In this document: positions 9,180 to 17,667 of the stretch, piece by piece
Layout: every line of letters begins with the position of its first letter
Position numbering within the stretch: the stretch's first letter is position 1
Source: Pseudomonas viridiflava
Lineage (GTDB): Bacteria; Pseudomonadota; Gammaproteobacteria; Pseudomonadales; Pseudomonadaceae
Reading direction: 5' to 3'
NCBI RefSeq assembly: GCF_900601905.1
Contig: NZ_UWFA01000383.1
Span: 310,001 to 374,000 of the forward strand
DNA: 64,000 bases
Notes under the pieces: model-generated
The model's database searches: none
Told to the model about the DNA's origin: nothing
What the model saw: the letters and a program-made list of their open reading frames with translations, nothing else
Position numbers and translations under genes: made by a program

Positions 9180-10544
9180 CTATGGCGCTGACGTTGCTTC
9201 GAGGTTTTTTCTCGCAATGCTGCGCTCATAGCGCTCCAGCAACGGCTGAATGCTGATCCCGTGCAACAGAATGCTCAAGGCCACGACCGATAGCGTCAGG
9301 CCGATGCTGACTTGCTTCACATCCTCTGGCAGGCCGTGGCCCAGGGCGAAGCACAGGTAGAACAGGCTGCCTATGCCACGAATGCCAAACCAGCCCACCA
9401 GTACCTTCTGCGCTCGGGTCAGGAGCTTGCGACTCACGAGCAGCCAGACCGCCAGCGGCCGAATGACGCAGAACAGCACCAGCCCCAGGCCGACCGCGCG
9501 CCAGTCCCAATACAGTGCCAGCGATGCGCCCAGCAGGGTGATGAGCAGGACTTCCATGGAGCGCTCCACCAGACTGCCAAAGGCCAGCATGTCGCCCATC
9601 ATGACCCCGGCTGCCAGTTGCGATTCACTCAGGTCACGCTCTTCGGCGACCGTGGCGCGTTCAACGTTGCCAGTCATATGCCCCAGCACCGGTTGCGCCA
9701 GGTGTTCGGCGGGCACCTCCGATTGGGTAATCTGCGCTTCGGCCCGGCGTAAACCCAGGCCCGCGGCAAATACCGACAGAAAGCCGAAAGCGCCCACGGT
9801 GTCGGCCACCACGTAAGACACGGCGATCAGTGCCAGTGCCAGAAAGTCATTGGGCGAGGTCGTGCTGTCGGCATTCTTGATCCGCAGGTAGATCATCAGG
9901 TGGCCCACGCCACGGCCCATGCCGTAGCCGATCAATAAACCGGCCGGCACCCCCCAGAGCAGGTTTTTCACCGCCCAGTGCTGGATCCAGTTCAGATCGC
10001 CATTGCCATGGGTCAGAAACAGCAGGGCGAAGATCACGAACGGAAAGGCCGTACCGTCGTTCAGGCCCGCCTCGCCGGACAGGCCAAAGCGCACCCGATC
10101 AAAGTCCTGAGCATTGTTGACCTGCACCAGCGATGCCAGCACCGGGTCGGTGGGCGAGAGCATCGCCCCCAGCAACAGGGAAATCCCCCAGGACAGCCCC
10201 AAGAGGTAGTGAACGGCCAAAGCGGTGCCGGCAATGGTCGCCAGCATCACAGGTCCGGCCAGCCAGTAAGCTGAGCGCCAGGCTTTGCTGGTCAGCGGCA
10301 AGCGCAATTTGATCCCGGTGCTGAAGAGCGAGAACAGCACGGCGACTTCGGTGAGGCGCTCAAGCCAGTGGGTCGCTTCGCGAAAATCCAGCTTGAGAAA
10401 GTCCAGCCCCTCAGGGCCGATGGCAAAGCCGAACGCCAGGCACACAGCCGAAGTCGTGACCGGTAACCAGCGCAGATAGGAAGACGTCAGGGCGAGCATC
10501 ATCAGCAACGCACCCAGGACCGTCATGCACAAAATAAAACTCAT
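9180..10544 (-). CDS. Cation:proton antiporter (NhaP/CPA1 type)
   Basis: 454-residue integral membrane protein with about 12-13 hydrophobic helices. The CPA1 motifs SPTDPVLA and GLNDGTAFPF (Asn-Asp pair of the ion site) are visible. It probably exchanges Na+ or K+ for H+ across the inner membrane. The cytosolic tail is short. It is a single gene; the leader carries a nested inverted repeat directly upstream of the ribosome site (see 10558-10600). Confidence 0.88.
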   Translation of the reverse strand: MSFILCMTVLGALLMMLALTSSYLRWLPVTTSAVCLAFGFAIGPEGLDFLKLDFREATHWLERLTEVAVLFSLFSTGIKLRLPLTSKAWRSAYWLAGPVMLATIAGTALAVHYLLGLSWGISLLLGAMLSPTDPVLASLVQVNNAQDFDRVRFGLSGEAGLNDGTAFPFVIFALLFLTHGNGDLNWIQHWAVKNLLWGVPAGLLIGYGMGRGVGHLMIYLRIKNADSTTSPNDFLALALIAVSYVVADTVGAFGFLSVFAAGLGLRRAEAQITQSEVPAEHLAQPVLGHMTGNVERATVAEERDLSESQLAAGVMMGDMLAFGSLVERSMEVLLITLLGASLALYWDWRAVGLGLVLFCVIRPLAVWLLVSRKLLTRAQKVLVGWFGIRGIGSLFYLCFALGHGLPEDVKQVSIGLTLSVVALSILLHGISIQPLLERYERSIARKNLEATSAP

Positions 10545-10557
10545 ACGGATCGGGCTC

Positions 10558-10600
10558 TCACAACAATGCTGCGCAACGCACGCAGCGATTGAGGTTGTGA
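10558..10600 (-). promoter_or_regulatory. Nested inverted repeat in antiporter leader
   Basis: On the minus strand, TCACAAC pairs with GTTGTGA (outer arms) and GCTGCG pairs with CGCAGC (inner arms) around a 7-base loop. The structure ends about 14 bases before the antiporter ATG and touches the weak ribosome site gagag. It could be an RNA hairpin controlling translation or a protein operator. Confidence 0.5.
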
Positions 10601-10656
10601 CTGCTTAAGGACCGGATAGTTGAAACATTTGGTATTGAAGGGCAAGGCGGCTTGTT

Positions 10657-10740
10657 GGCGCCGAGCTTGCTCGCGAACAATGACGACCCGGTGTGTCAGG
10701 TTAACCGTGTCGCTTGATTCGCGAGCAATGTCGCTCCCAC
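10657..10740. repeat. REP-like inverted pair (gcgagca type)
   Basis: Left half ccgagcttgctcgcgaac and right half ttcgcgagcaatgtcgctc face each other in the 257-base gap between two minus-strand genes. Third REP family in the window. No gene is visible in this gap. Confidence 0.6.
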
Positions 10741-10801
10741 CGATTTTATGGAATGACCTTTGTTTCGGCCCCTCAGGCAGACGTCAATCGATGCCAGGCG
10801 C

Positions 10802-11854
10802 CTACCGCTCCACCGACCGATTCCAGCGCGCATTCCACTCGGGACGCAGTTGGTTGACCTGATCCCAATCAATGGTCACGGCGGTTTCCAGGTATTTGTT
10901 CATGGCCTCGACCTGGCCTTTGGTCTTGGCGGTGGTCGGTGTGGTGGGGTTGGACGGGATCTGGTCACCAAACTCCAGTGCCGGGGCCTGGGCCTCAGGT
11001 GTGAGCAGGTAAGCGGCGAGTTTCTGGGCCAGTTCCGGTTGATCGTTTTTGGCGATGGCACACTCAGCCACGTTCAACACCACGCCGCCTTCCTTGGGCG
11101 GTGCGTATTCCACCGGCACGCCTTTGATCTTCAGCGCAGTGACCTGTGTTGGGGTCAGCGGGAACAGCGCCGCTTCACCGGTCTGCACCATTTCCGAGAT
11201 CTTCGCCGAGCTGGCGATGTATTCCAGGACGTTGGGCCCGATGGTTTTCGGCCAGGCCTTGAAGCCCGGTTCGACGTTGGTTTCGCTGCCACCCTGTATG
11301 CGGTTGAACATCAGGAAGCCATGCAAGCCGAACGTGGAGGAGGCCATGGACTGGAACACCACCTTTTCCTTGAATTTCTTGTCGGCCAGGTCCATCCAGG
11401 ACGTCGGCGCCGCCCAGCCTTGTTCGCTGAACATTTTGGTGTTGTAGGCCAGGCCGGTGACGCCCAGGCTGACGGCAGCCGCCTCGTCCTTGATTTTCGC
11501 CTTGGCGGGCAGTTGCGCGAGGGCGGGGCCTGGCTGCAGCTTGTCGCACAGGCCCATGGAAATCGCCCGGTACATGATGCCGTCATCGAGGAACATCACG
11601 TGCATCTGCGGGTTGTCCTTGCTGGCCTGCACTTTGGCGAGGATGTCCGATGAAGTGCCAGGCACGATCACGACTTTGACGTTATTGGCTTTCTCGAAGG
11701 CAGGGAGTACCTGATCGGCATAGAGACGCTCCATGGTGCCGCCGTTCATGCCCAGATACAGCGTCGTCACGGCGTGGGCCGGGGCCGCAATCAGCAACCC
11801 CGCCAGTGGCAGGCACGACAGACCGGAGAATGCGATACGTTTCATGTTCTTCAT
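10802..11854 (-). CDS. ABC transporter substrate-binding protein (PotD/PotF-like)
   Basis: 350-residue periplasmic binding protein. The first 28 residues form a Sec signal peptide ending in APAHA, followed by a spermidine/putrescine-type binding fold (TTLYLGMNGG, IVPGTSSDI). The start at 11854 has a strong ribosome site (agaggaagg); upstream open sequence in the same frame lies inside the neighbouring oxidase gene and is not coding. It is the last gene of the transporter/dehydrogenase operon, 55 bases after the oxidase. The ligand is probably a cationic amine or opine-like compound, inferred from the neighbours. Confidence 0.88.
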   Translation of the reverse strand: MKNMKRIAFSGLSCLPLAGLLIAAPAHAVTTLYLGMNGGTMERLYADQVLPAFEKANNVKVVIVPGTSSDILAKVQASKDNPQMHVMFLDDGIMYRAISMGLCDKLQPGPALAQLPAKAKIKDEAAAVSLGVTGLAYNTKMFSEQGWAAPTSWMDLADKKFKEKVVFQSMASSTFGLHGFLMFNRIQGGSETNVEPGFKAWPKTIGPNVLEYIASSAKISEMVQTGEAALFPLTPTQVTALKIKGVPVEYAPPKEGGVVLNVAECAIAKNDQPELAQKLAAYLLTPEAQAPALEFGDQIPSNPTTPTTAKTKGQVEAMNKYLETAVTIDWDQVNQLRPEWNARWNRSVER

Positions 11855-11909
11855 TGAGCGACCTTCCTCTTTGCAGTGAATGGAATCAGTGGCTGACGCG
11901 GGTGGAGCA

Positions 11910-13031
11910 TCAAGCAGCAGCAGGTTGAAAGCGGCGGATGGAAAACGCATCCAGGGCAACCATCGTTTGACCGGTGCACACATATTGCGCCAGTGCTTCA
12001 CCGGCCGCGGGGCCGATCTGAAAACCGGAACCGGCAAAACCGAACCCATGCAGCAATCCGGGGCGAGTGATGCTGGGACCGAGTACCGGTTCGCGATCAG
12101 GCAGATAGCCTTCGGTGCCACTCCAGGTGCGGATCGCCTGTGCTCCGGCCAGCGGCGGATACAGCTCGACAGCGTTGCGCAGGATATCCAGAACGGCGGC
12201 CTGGCCGGGCCTTGCTTTGCCCGGGTCCAGGGCAAAACCCTGACCGCCGCCCAGCACGCAATTGCCCCGAGCCACTTGCCGGGCATAGATGCCGCCCCCT
12301 TCGACGCCGGTACTGACGTCCATGAACATCGGCAGCGGTTCGGTGACGAGCATAGCCGGATGACCCGAGACCATTGGCACCGGCTCGCCAAACTGCGCGG
12401 CAAGGGATCCGGCCCAGGCACCTGCGCAATTGAGCAGCCAGGGCGCCCGCAGGCGCAGACCGTTTGTGGTGTGCAGCTCAAAGGCTTGGCCGTCGTGGCT
12501 GACTTCGACCACCTGAGCCTGTTCAAAAATCTGTGCGCCGGCCCGCTGTGCGGCGCGGGCGAAGGCCGGGGAGACCAGGCGCGGGTTGGCGTGGCCGTCA
12601 TCGGCACACAACGAGGCGCCCACCGCCACGTCACCGGCCCAGGCAAAGCGTGCCCGCAATTGCGCGTGATCAAGCAATTGCAGATCCAGCCCGAAGCCGC
12701 GGCTGACTTCGGCATAACTGCGCAGGGCGTCCATGTCCTTCTCGCTGCGCGCCAGCTTGAGGTGGCCTGAGCGCTGGTATTCGCCATCGATGCCGATCAA
12801 ATCGCGCAGCCCGCTCCAGATTTCGTGGGCGCGTTGCGACAACGGTAACTGGCTCAGCGGTCGGCCCTGACGGCGCACCCCGCCATAATTCACGCCGCTG
12901 GAGTGCGAGCCGCAGAAGTCGCGCTCCAGCAGGGCGACACGCTGGCCTTTGAGCGCCAGAGCCAGCGCCGCCGATGCGCCAACGATGCCGCCGCCGATGA
13001 TCAGCACGTCCGTTTCAATCATTCGCGTCAT
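11910..13031 (-). CDS. FAD-dependent oxidoreductase, DAO family (opine oxidase B / HcnC-like subunit)
   Basis: 373-residue glycine/D-amino-acid-oxidase fold. The FAD dinucleotide motif is at about residues 8-30 (DVLIIGGGIVGASAA), and the C-terminal FAD-binding region contains GFGFAGSGFQIGP. It is expected to remove hydrogen from a secondary amine, passing electrons to the partner subunit. ATG 13031 overlaps the stop of the upstream FAD/BFD subunit (ATGA), and that gene in turn overlaps the [2Fe-2S] gene, giving the A-B-C order seen in HcnABC and opine dehydrogenases. The substrate is unknown. Confidence 0.87.
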   Translation of the reverse strand: MTRMIETDVLIIGGGIVGASAALALALKGQRVALLERDFCGSHSSGVNYGGVRRQGRPLSQLPLSQRAHEIWSGLRDLIGIDGEYQRSGHLKLARSEKDMDALRSYAEVSRGFGLDLQLLDHAQLRARFAWAGDVAVGASLCADDGHANPRLVSPAFARAAQRAGAQIFEQAQVVEVSHDGQAFELHTTNGLRLRAPWLLNCAGAWAGSLAAQFGEPVPMVSGHPAMLVTEPLPMFMDVSTGVEGGGIYARQVARGNCVLGGGQGFALDPGKARPGQAAVLDILRNAVELYPPLAGAQAIRTWSGTEGYLPDREPVLGPSITRPGLLHGFGFAGSGFQIGPAAGEALAQYVCTGQTMVALDAFSIRRFQPAAA

Positions 13032-14392
13032 GGCTGGGTCTCCACACCGAATGGCAGCGGCTTGATCGGCGCCTGGCCGCGCAATCGGCCCACACTGGAC
13101 AGTGCCCGACCGCTGCAGTGGGCGACCAGCTCCGCTGCCGCCAATCCGCACATGCGCCCCTGGCAACGTCCCATGCCCACCCGGCACATGGCTTTGACCC
13201 GATTGATTTCCCAGTGGCCTTCGTTGACCGTGGCCCGAATGTCGGCGGCGCTGACTTCTTCGCAGCGGCAGATCAGCGTTTCATCCGGGACTTTACTGGC
13301 CCAGTCATCGGGGAAGGGGAAGGCGGTTTCCAGCCCATGACGAAAGCGTTGAATGCGTTGCAGCTTGTGCTGTAAATGTGCGCTGCGGGCGGGATCCACC
13401 TGCAGGTTGAGGTCCGCCAGCAGTGTCAGAGCGGCCAGCTCGCCAGCCATTTCTGCTGCGTCTGCACCCATGATGCCCGCGCCATCACCTGCCAGATAAA
13501 CCCCCGGCACGCTGCTGCGCCCGGCGCTGTCGCGGCTGGGTAGCCAGGCGCGGTTGAGATCGCTCCACTGGAATTCACAACCCACCAGATCCGCCAGTTG
13601 GGTTTCACTGCGCAGGGCATGGGCGAAGGCCACGGCATCGCAATCGATTCGTTGCGGCTCGCCGCTGCCCTGCCACTGCACGGCGCTGACGCGTTTTTCG
13701 CCGTCGATGCGTTGCAAGGTGGCGCCCTGGTGCACGGCAATGCCATGGGCCGTGAGCCAGGCCCGGTAGTACAAACCTTTGGCCAGGGTCAGCGGCTGGC
13801 CGAGCAGCGCGGGCAGGGCACGGCATTGTGCGGAGAATGGCGCGCTGTCCAGCACTGCCAGCACCTTGGCCCCGGCCTTGGCGTATTGATAGGCGACCAG
13901 ATACAGCAGCGGGCCACTACCGGCGAACACCACCCGCTCGCCAATCGCGCAACCTTGGTACTTCAAGGCAATTTGTGCCGCGCCGAGGCTGTAGACCCCG
14001 GGCAGCGTCCAGCCCGGCACCGGCAGAATACGGTCGGTGGCGCCCGTGGCGACGATCAGATGGGTGTAGTCGATGCTTGCGCAGCGACCGTCCTGAAGCA
14101 CGTCGAGCCGCTGATCCTCGGCATTCCACACCAGCGTCTGCGGGCGATAGTCGATGCCGGTCGCCAGTTGGTCCATGACCTGATGCAGCGCTGTCGCCTT
14201 GCTCGCTTCAAAGCCGTACAAGGCCTTTGGGTCACGGCTGAAGTTTGCTGGCTGGCGGCGATAAATCTGCCCACCGCCGCGCAGGCTTTCGTCTACCAGG
14301 CAAGCGTCGACGCCATGGGCGTGCAAGGTCTGCGCGGCGCGAATGCCCGCCGGGCCTGCGCCGACGATCACCACCGATGGCCGGCTTGTCAT
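13028..14392 (-). CDS. NAD(P)/FAD-dependent oxidoreductase with BFD-like [2Fe-2S] domain (opine oxidase A / HcnB-like subunit)
   Basis: 454 residues. An N-terminal FAD motif (VVIVGAGPAGIRAA, about 7-20) and a second nucleotide motif (VVFAGSGPLLY) mark the pyridine-nucleotide-disulfide reductase fold. The C-terminus has a BFD-type iron-sulfur site, CRCEEV then paired cysteines C-x6-C-x4-C (MCRVGMGRCQGRMC). This matches the alpha subunit of octopine/nopaline oxidases, hydroxyproline dehydrogenase and HcnB. It shares 4-base overlaps with both neighbours, so the three subunits are translationally coupled. Confidence 0.88.
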   Translation of the reverse strand: MTSRPSVVIVGAGPAGIRAAQTLHAHGVDACLVDESLRGGGQIYRRQPANFSRDPKALYGFEASKATALHQVMDQLATGIDYRPQTLVWNAEDQRLDVLQDGRCASIDYTHLIVATGATDRILPVPGWTLPGVYSLGAAQIALKYQGCAIGERVVFAGSGPLLYLVAYQYAKAGAKVLAVLDSAPFSAQCRALPALLGQPLTLAKGLYYRAWLTAHGIAVHQGATLQRIDGEKRVSAVQWQGSGEPQRIDCDAVAFAHALRSETQLADLVGCEFQWSDLNRAWLPSRDSAGRSSVPGVYLAGDGAGIMGADAAEMAGELAALTLLADLNLQVDPARSAHLQHKLQRIQRFRHGLETAFPFPDDWASKVPDETLICRCEEVSAADIRATVNEGHWEINRVKAMCRVGMGRCQGRMCGLAAAELVAHCSGRALSSVGRLRGQAPIKPLPFGVETQP

Positions 14393-14679
14393 AGCTGGCG
14401 TCCCGGGTCGCGGCTGACGATCTGCCCCGGTTCCAGCAGGATTGAACAGGCCCGTACTCGACGCCCATCGCCCAGGCGCACCCAGCAATCCTGGCAGGCG
14501 CCCATCAGACAGAACCCGGCCCGGGGTTCAGCACTGAAATCGCTGCCGCGCAGGTGGTCGCTGCTGGTTAACACCGCGGTCAGCAGAGTATCGCCCTGCA
14601 AACCGCTGGCAGGCTGTCCGTCCAGGGTGAAGGCCAAGGCCGGGCGGTCCTGTTCGACCAAACGTTTGAGCAGTGCCAT
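14389..14679 (-). CDS. Small [2Fe-2S] subunit (Fer2_4; HcnA-like)
   Basis: 96-residue ferredoxin-like protein. Cluster cysteines are visible in GFCLMGACQDC and, about 18 residues later, RACS. In the family this subunit transfers electrons between flavin subunits or to the respiratory chain. It begins 23 bases after the permease stop and ends in an ATGA overlap with the FAD/BFD subunit. Confidence 0.87.
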   Translation of the reverse strand: MALLKRLVEQDRPALAFTLDGQPASGLQGDTLLTAVLTSSDHLRGSDFSAEPRAGFCLMGACQDCWVRLGDGRRVRACSILLEPGQIVSRDPGRQL

Positions 14680-14702
14680 GAGATTGACGCTCCAGGCCGG
14701 AA

Positions 14703-15497
14703 TTAATGTTTGCCGACCAGCACCCGATCCAGGCCATAGACCCGGTCGAGGACGATCATGGTGGCGGCGGTCAGGGCTATTACCAGGGCCGAGACAGCGG
14801 CCATCATCGGGTCGATGGACTCTGTGGCGTAGACGTACATGCGCACCGGCAGGGTTTGCGTCGACGGCGACGTGACAAAGATCGACAGCGTGACTTCATC
14901 AAAACTGTTGATGAACGCCAGCAGCCAGCCGCCCGCAACCCCCGGCAGAATCATCGGCAGGGTAATTTGCCGAAACAGCGTGAAACGGCTGGCCCCCAGG
15001 GATTCGGCGGCCTGTTCGGCAGCGCGGTCAATGCCGATGGCAGCGGCGATCACCAGGCGCAATACATACGGCGTGATGATCACCACGTGGGCCAGGGTCA
15101 GCCAGAAGAAGCTGCCGTTGACGCCCATCAGCGCGAACAGCCGCAGCAAGGCCACGCCTAGCACCAGGTGGGGAATGATGATCGGCGACAGGAACAGGCC
15201 GTTGAGAAAGTTGCGCCCCGGAAACTGATGGCGCGTGATCGCCAACGCTGCGGGCACGGCGATCAGGGTCGCCAAGGTGGCGGCCACGAACGCCAGGATC
15301 AGGCTGTTATAGAACGAGTCGATAAAGTCGGCGCGTTCGAAGATCGCCCGGAACCAGCGCAGCGAGAAGCCCGAGGTCGGCAGGCTCAGGGTGTTCTCCG
15401 GCGTGAACGCCACCAGGCAGACCACCACCAGCGGGGCCATCATGAACACCACCACCAGGGCGTGAAACGACAGGGCCAAAGGACCGTTCTTGGACAT
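14703..15497 (-). CDS. ABC transporter permease (PotC/PotI-like)
   Basis: 264-residue inner membrane protein with about 6 helices and the binding-protein-dependent permease loop ESLGASRFTLFRQITLP. It begins 3 bases after the upstream permease, so the two form the membrane channel of the polyamine-type transporter together. An N-terminal helix begins at about residue 8. Confidence 0.9.
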   Translation of the reverse strand: MSKNGPLALSFHALVVVFMMAPLVVVCLVAFTPENTLSLPTSGFSLRWFRAIFERADFIDSFYNSLILAFVAATLATLIAVPAALAITRHQFPGRNFLNGLFLSPIIIPHLVLGVALLRLFALMGVNGSFFWLTLAHVVIITPYVLRLVIAAAIGIDRAAEQAAESLGASRFTLFRQITLPMILPGVAGGWLLAFINSFDEVTLSIFVTSPSTQTLPVRMYVYATESIDPMMAAVSALVIALTAATMIVLDRVYGLDRVLVGKH

Positions 15498-15500
15498 GGC

Positions 15501-16373
15501 TCATTCCCCCAGGGTTTTTTTGTAGCGGCCTTCGACCATGCGGTTCCAGGACAGCATGACCAACAGATTGACCAGCAACAGCGCCACTGCGATGGTCGCG
15601 CCCATGGGCCAGTTCAGCTCCGACAGGTATTGGTCGTAGACCACCGTGGCAACCATCTTCAGACGTCGCCCGCCCAACAGGCCCGGGATTGCAAAAGAAC
15701 TGGCCGACAGGCCAAACACGATCAGGGTACCGGACAACATCCCCGGCATGATTTGCGGCAACACCACCATCCGCATCACTTTGGCCTGAGTCGCACCCAG
15801 TGACAGCGCGGCCTGCTCGGCAGCGGGGTCGAGCTTTTGCAGGGAGGTCCAGATCGGGATGATCATGAATGGCAGCATCACGTGGACCAGAGCGATGATC
15901 ACCGCGAACGGGGTGTAGAGCATCTTGACCGGTTGGCCGCCCAACGCCTGAATCCCTTGATTGATCAGGCCGTCGGCGCCCAGCAGCAGGCTCCAGCCAA
16001 AGGCGCGCACCACCACCGAAATCAGCAGCGGAGTCAGGATCAGAATCAGGAAGATCGAGCGCCACGGGGTGCCCATGCGGCTGAGGATGTAGGCCTCGGG
16101 CACGCCGATGATCACGCAGAGCAGGGTCACCAGCGCGCTGATCCAGAACGTGCGCAGAAAGATCTCATAGAAGTAGGAATCGGTGAGCACCTCGCCGTAG
16201 TTGGCCAGGGTATAGGAATCGCTTTTGACCCCGACTTCATAGTCGAACACGTTGAACGACAGGATCAGGGTCAACGCCAGCGGCACCAGCAGCAGGCAGG
16301 TGAACATGACCAGCGCTGGGGCCGAGAGCAGGTAACCCCGGCCACCGCGACGTATTTCGCTTGCCAGGCTCAT
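15501..16373 (-). CDS. ABC transporter permease (PotB/PotH-like)
   Basis: 290-residue permease with about 6 membrane helices and the EAA loop (ALSLGATQAKVMRMVVLP). The start overlaps the ATPase stop by 4 bases. Sequence type is that of the spermidine/putrescine family, consistent with the other transporter genes here. Confidence 0.9.
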   Translation of the reverse strand: MSLASEIRRGGRGYLLSAPALVMFTCLLLVPLALTLILSFNVFDYEVGVKSDSYTLANYGEVLTDSYFYEIFLRTFWISALVTLLCVIIGVPEAYILSRMGTPWRSIFLILILTPLLISVVVRAFGWSLLLGADGLINQGIQALGGQPVKMLYTPFAVIIALVHVMLPFMIIPIWTSLQKLDPAAEQAALSLGATQAKVMRMVVLPQIMPGMLSGTLIVFGLSASSFAIPGLLGGRRLKMVATVVYDQYLSELNWPMGATIAVALLLVNLLVMLSWNRMVEGRYKKTLGE

Positions 16374-17398
16374 GAATGCACCTCGTCGGCATCCAGCACC
16401 CGCAGCAACCCGGCTTGCCAGTCCATGCCCACGGCCGTGCCTTCTTCCATCGGGGCTTCGCCGTCATTGCGGCGCACCACGGTCAGCTCGCCGATGGCGG
16501 TCTCGATGCGATACAGCCACTGGCTACCCAGAAAGTAACGGGTAATGACTTTGCCTTGCAGGCGGCCGGATCCCGCCGCCACCAGATCGATCTTCTCCGG
16601 ACGCAGGCTCAGGGTCAGCGCGCCGTCACCAGGCACCTGGCGCACTTGCGCGCAGCCTTGGGCATCCAGGTCGCCGGGCAGCATGTTGGCTTTGCCGACG
16701 AAGCCGGAAATGAATCGGGTACGCGGGTGCTCATAGAGTTTGTAGGGTTCGTCGATCTGGGTGATGCGTCCGGCCTGCATCACCACCACCCGATCACTGA
16801 TGGACAGCGCTTCGGCCTGATCGTGAGTGACCATCAACGTGGTGATGCCGACTTCGCGCTGGATGCGGCGAATCTCGAATTGCATTTCTTCACGCAGATT
16901 GGCGTCGAGGTTTGACAGCGGCTCGTCGAGCAACAACACCGGCGGTTCGATCACCAGCGCACGGGCCAGGGCGACTCGCTGCCGCTGCCCACCAGACAAC
17001 TCCCGGGGATAACGTTCGGCATGTTGGCTCAAGCGCACCAGCTCCAGCACCGTCTTCACCCGGCGCTGAATATCCGCCGCGGGTACTTTGCGCATGCGCA
17101 GTCCGAAGGCGACGTTATCGGCAACTGTCATGTGAGGGAACAGCGCGTAACTCTGAAACACCACCCCCAGGCCACGGCTGCTGGGTTTGGCGTGGGTGAT
17201 GTCGCGGCCATCGAGCACGATGCGCCCGTCGCTGACTTCAACGAAGCCGGCAATCATTTGCAGGGTAGTGGTCTTGCCGCAGCCGGACGGCCCGAGCAGA
17301 GAAACGAATTCGCCTTTTTCCACCGCCAGGTGGGTGGCTACTACCGCGTCAATGGCGCCGTAGCGTTTGGAGAGACCTTCAAGCTGCAAAAAAGCCAT
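16370..17398 (-). CDS. ABC transporter ATP-binding protein (PotA/PotG-like)
   Basis: 342-residue ATPase with Walker A GPSGCGKTT, signature LSGGQRQRVAL, Walker B VLLLDEPLSNLD and switch His in VTHD, followed by a C-terminal TOBE regulatory domain. The start at ATG 17398 follows the ribosome site aaggtgg; an in-frame ATG 11 codons upstream has no comparable site. First gene of the operon; its promoter must lie in the 17399-17646 gap shared with the divergent IclR gene. Confidence 0.92.
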   Translation of the reverse strand: MAFLQLEGLSKRYGAIDAVVATHLAVEKGEFVSLLGPSGCGKTTTLQMIAGFVEVSDGRIVLDGRDITHAKPSSRGLGVVFQSYALFPHMTVADNVAFGLRMRKVPAADIQRRVKTVLELVRLSQHAERYPRELSGGQRQRVALARALVIEPPVLLLDEPLSNLDANLREEMQFEIRRIQREVGITTLMVTHDQAEALSISDRVVVMQAGRITQIDEPYKLYEHPRTRFISGFVGKANMLPGDLDAQGCAQVRQVPGDGALTLSLRPEKIDLVAAGSGRLQGKVITRYFLGSQWLYRIETAIGELTVVRRNDGEAPMEEGTAVGMDWQAGLLRVLDADEVHS

Positions 17399-17579
17399 GG
17401 CTGCGTTCCACCTTTTCATCGCGCGCTGCAAGGCAGTGCGGTTTTGTTATGGGCAGATGCGAAATGAGTCTTGCAGTTGCTGTGGACGTTGGTGCTCGCT
17501 CTGAGTCGGCTACCAGCTTTTGTTCAAATCGCCCTGTGGACTGAGATTAAGACGAAGACTAGGATGGGTGAAAGCAGGA

Positions 17580-17667
17580 ATTTCACTGAATGGTATTTTT
17601 CTTTCAGTTATTTCGTTCAATGAATCAAATATTGGTAAGTACTAAGATGAATTCCACTGAGCGGAAT
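17580..17667. promoter_or_regulatory. Three IclR-type operator-like palindromes
   Basis: Seen: ATTCCACTGAGCGGAAT at 17651-17667 is a near-perfect 17-base palindrome. ATTTCACTGAATGGTAT at 17580-17596 matches it at 13 of 17 positions, and ATTTCGTTCAATGAATC at 17610-17626 matches the reverse complement at 11 of 17. IclR regulators commonly bind such tandem palindromes. The third copy falls within the first codons of the regulator gene, suggesting autoregulation together with control of the divergent transporter operon. Confidence 0.55.

Noticed and set aside
10802..12787. Long N-terminal extension of the substrate-binding protein
   Set aside because: The extension is a shadow of the FAD oxidase; the signal peptide and ribosome site fix the start at 11854.
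11910..14679. The three dehydrogenase subunits as a hydrogen cyanide synthase (hcnABC)
   Set aside because: Gene order matches, but the linked transporter and IclR regulator, and the absence of a recognisable ANR-type promoter, argue for a catabolic paralog; sequence comparison is needed to be sure.
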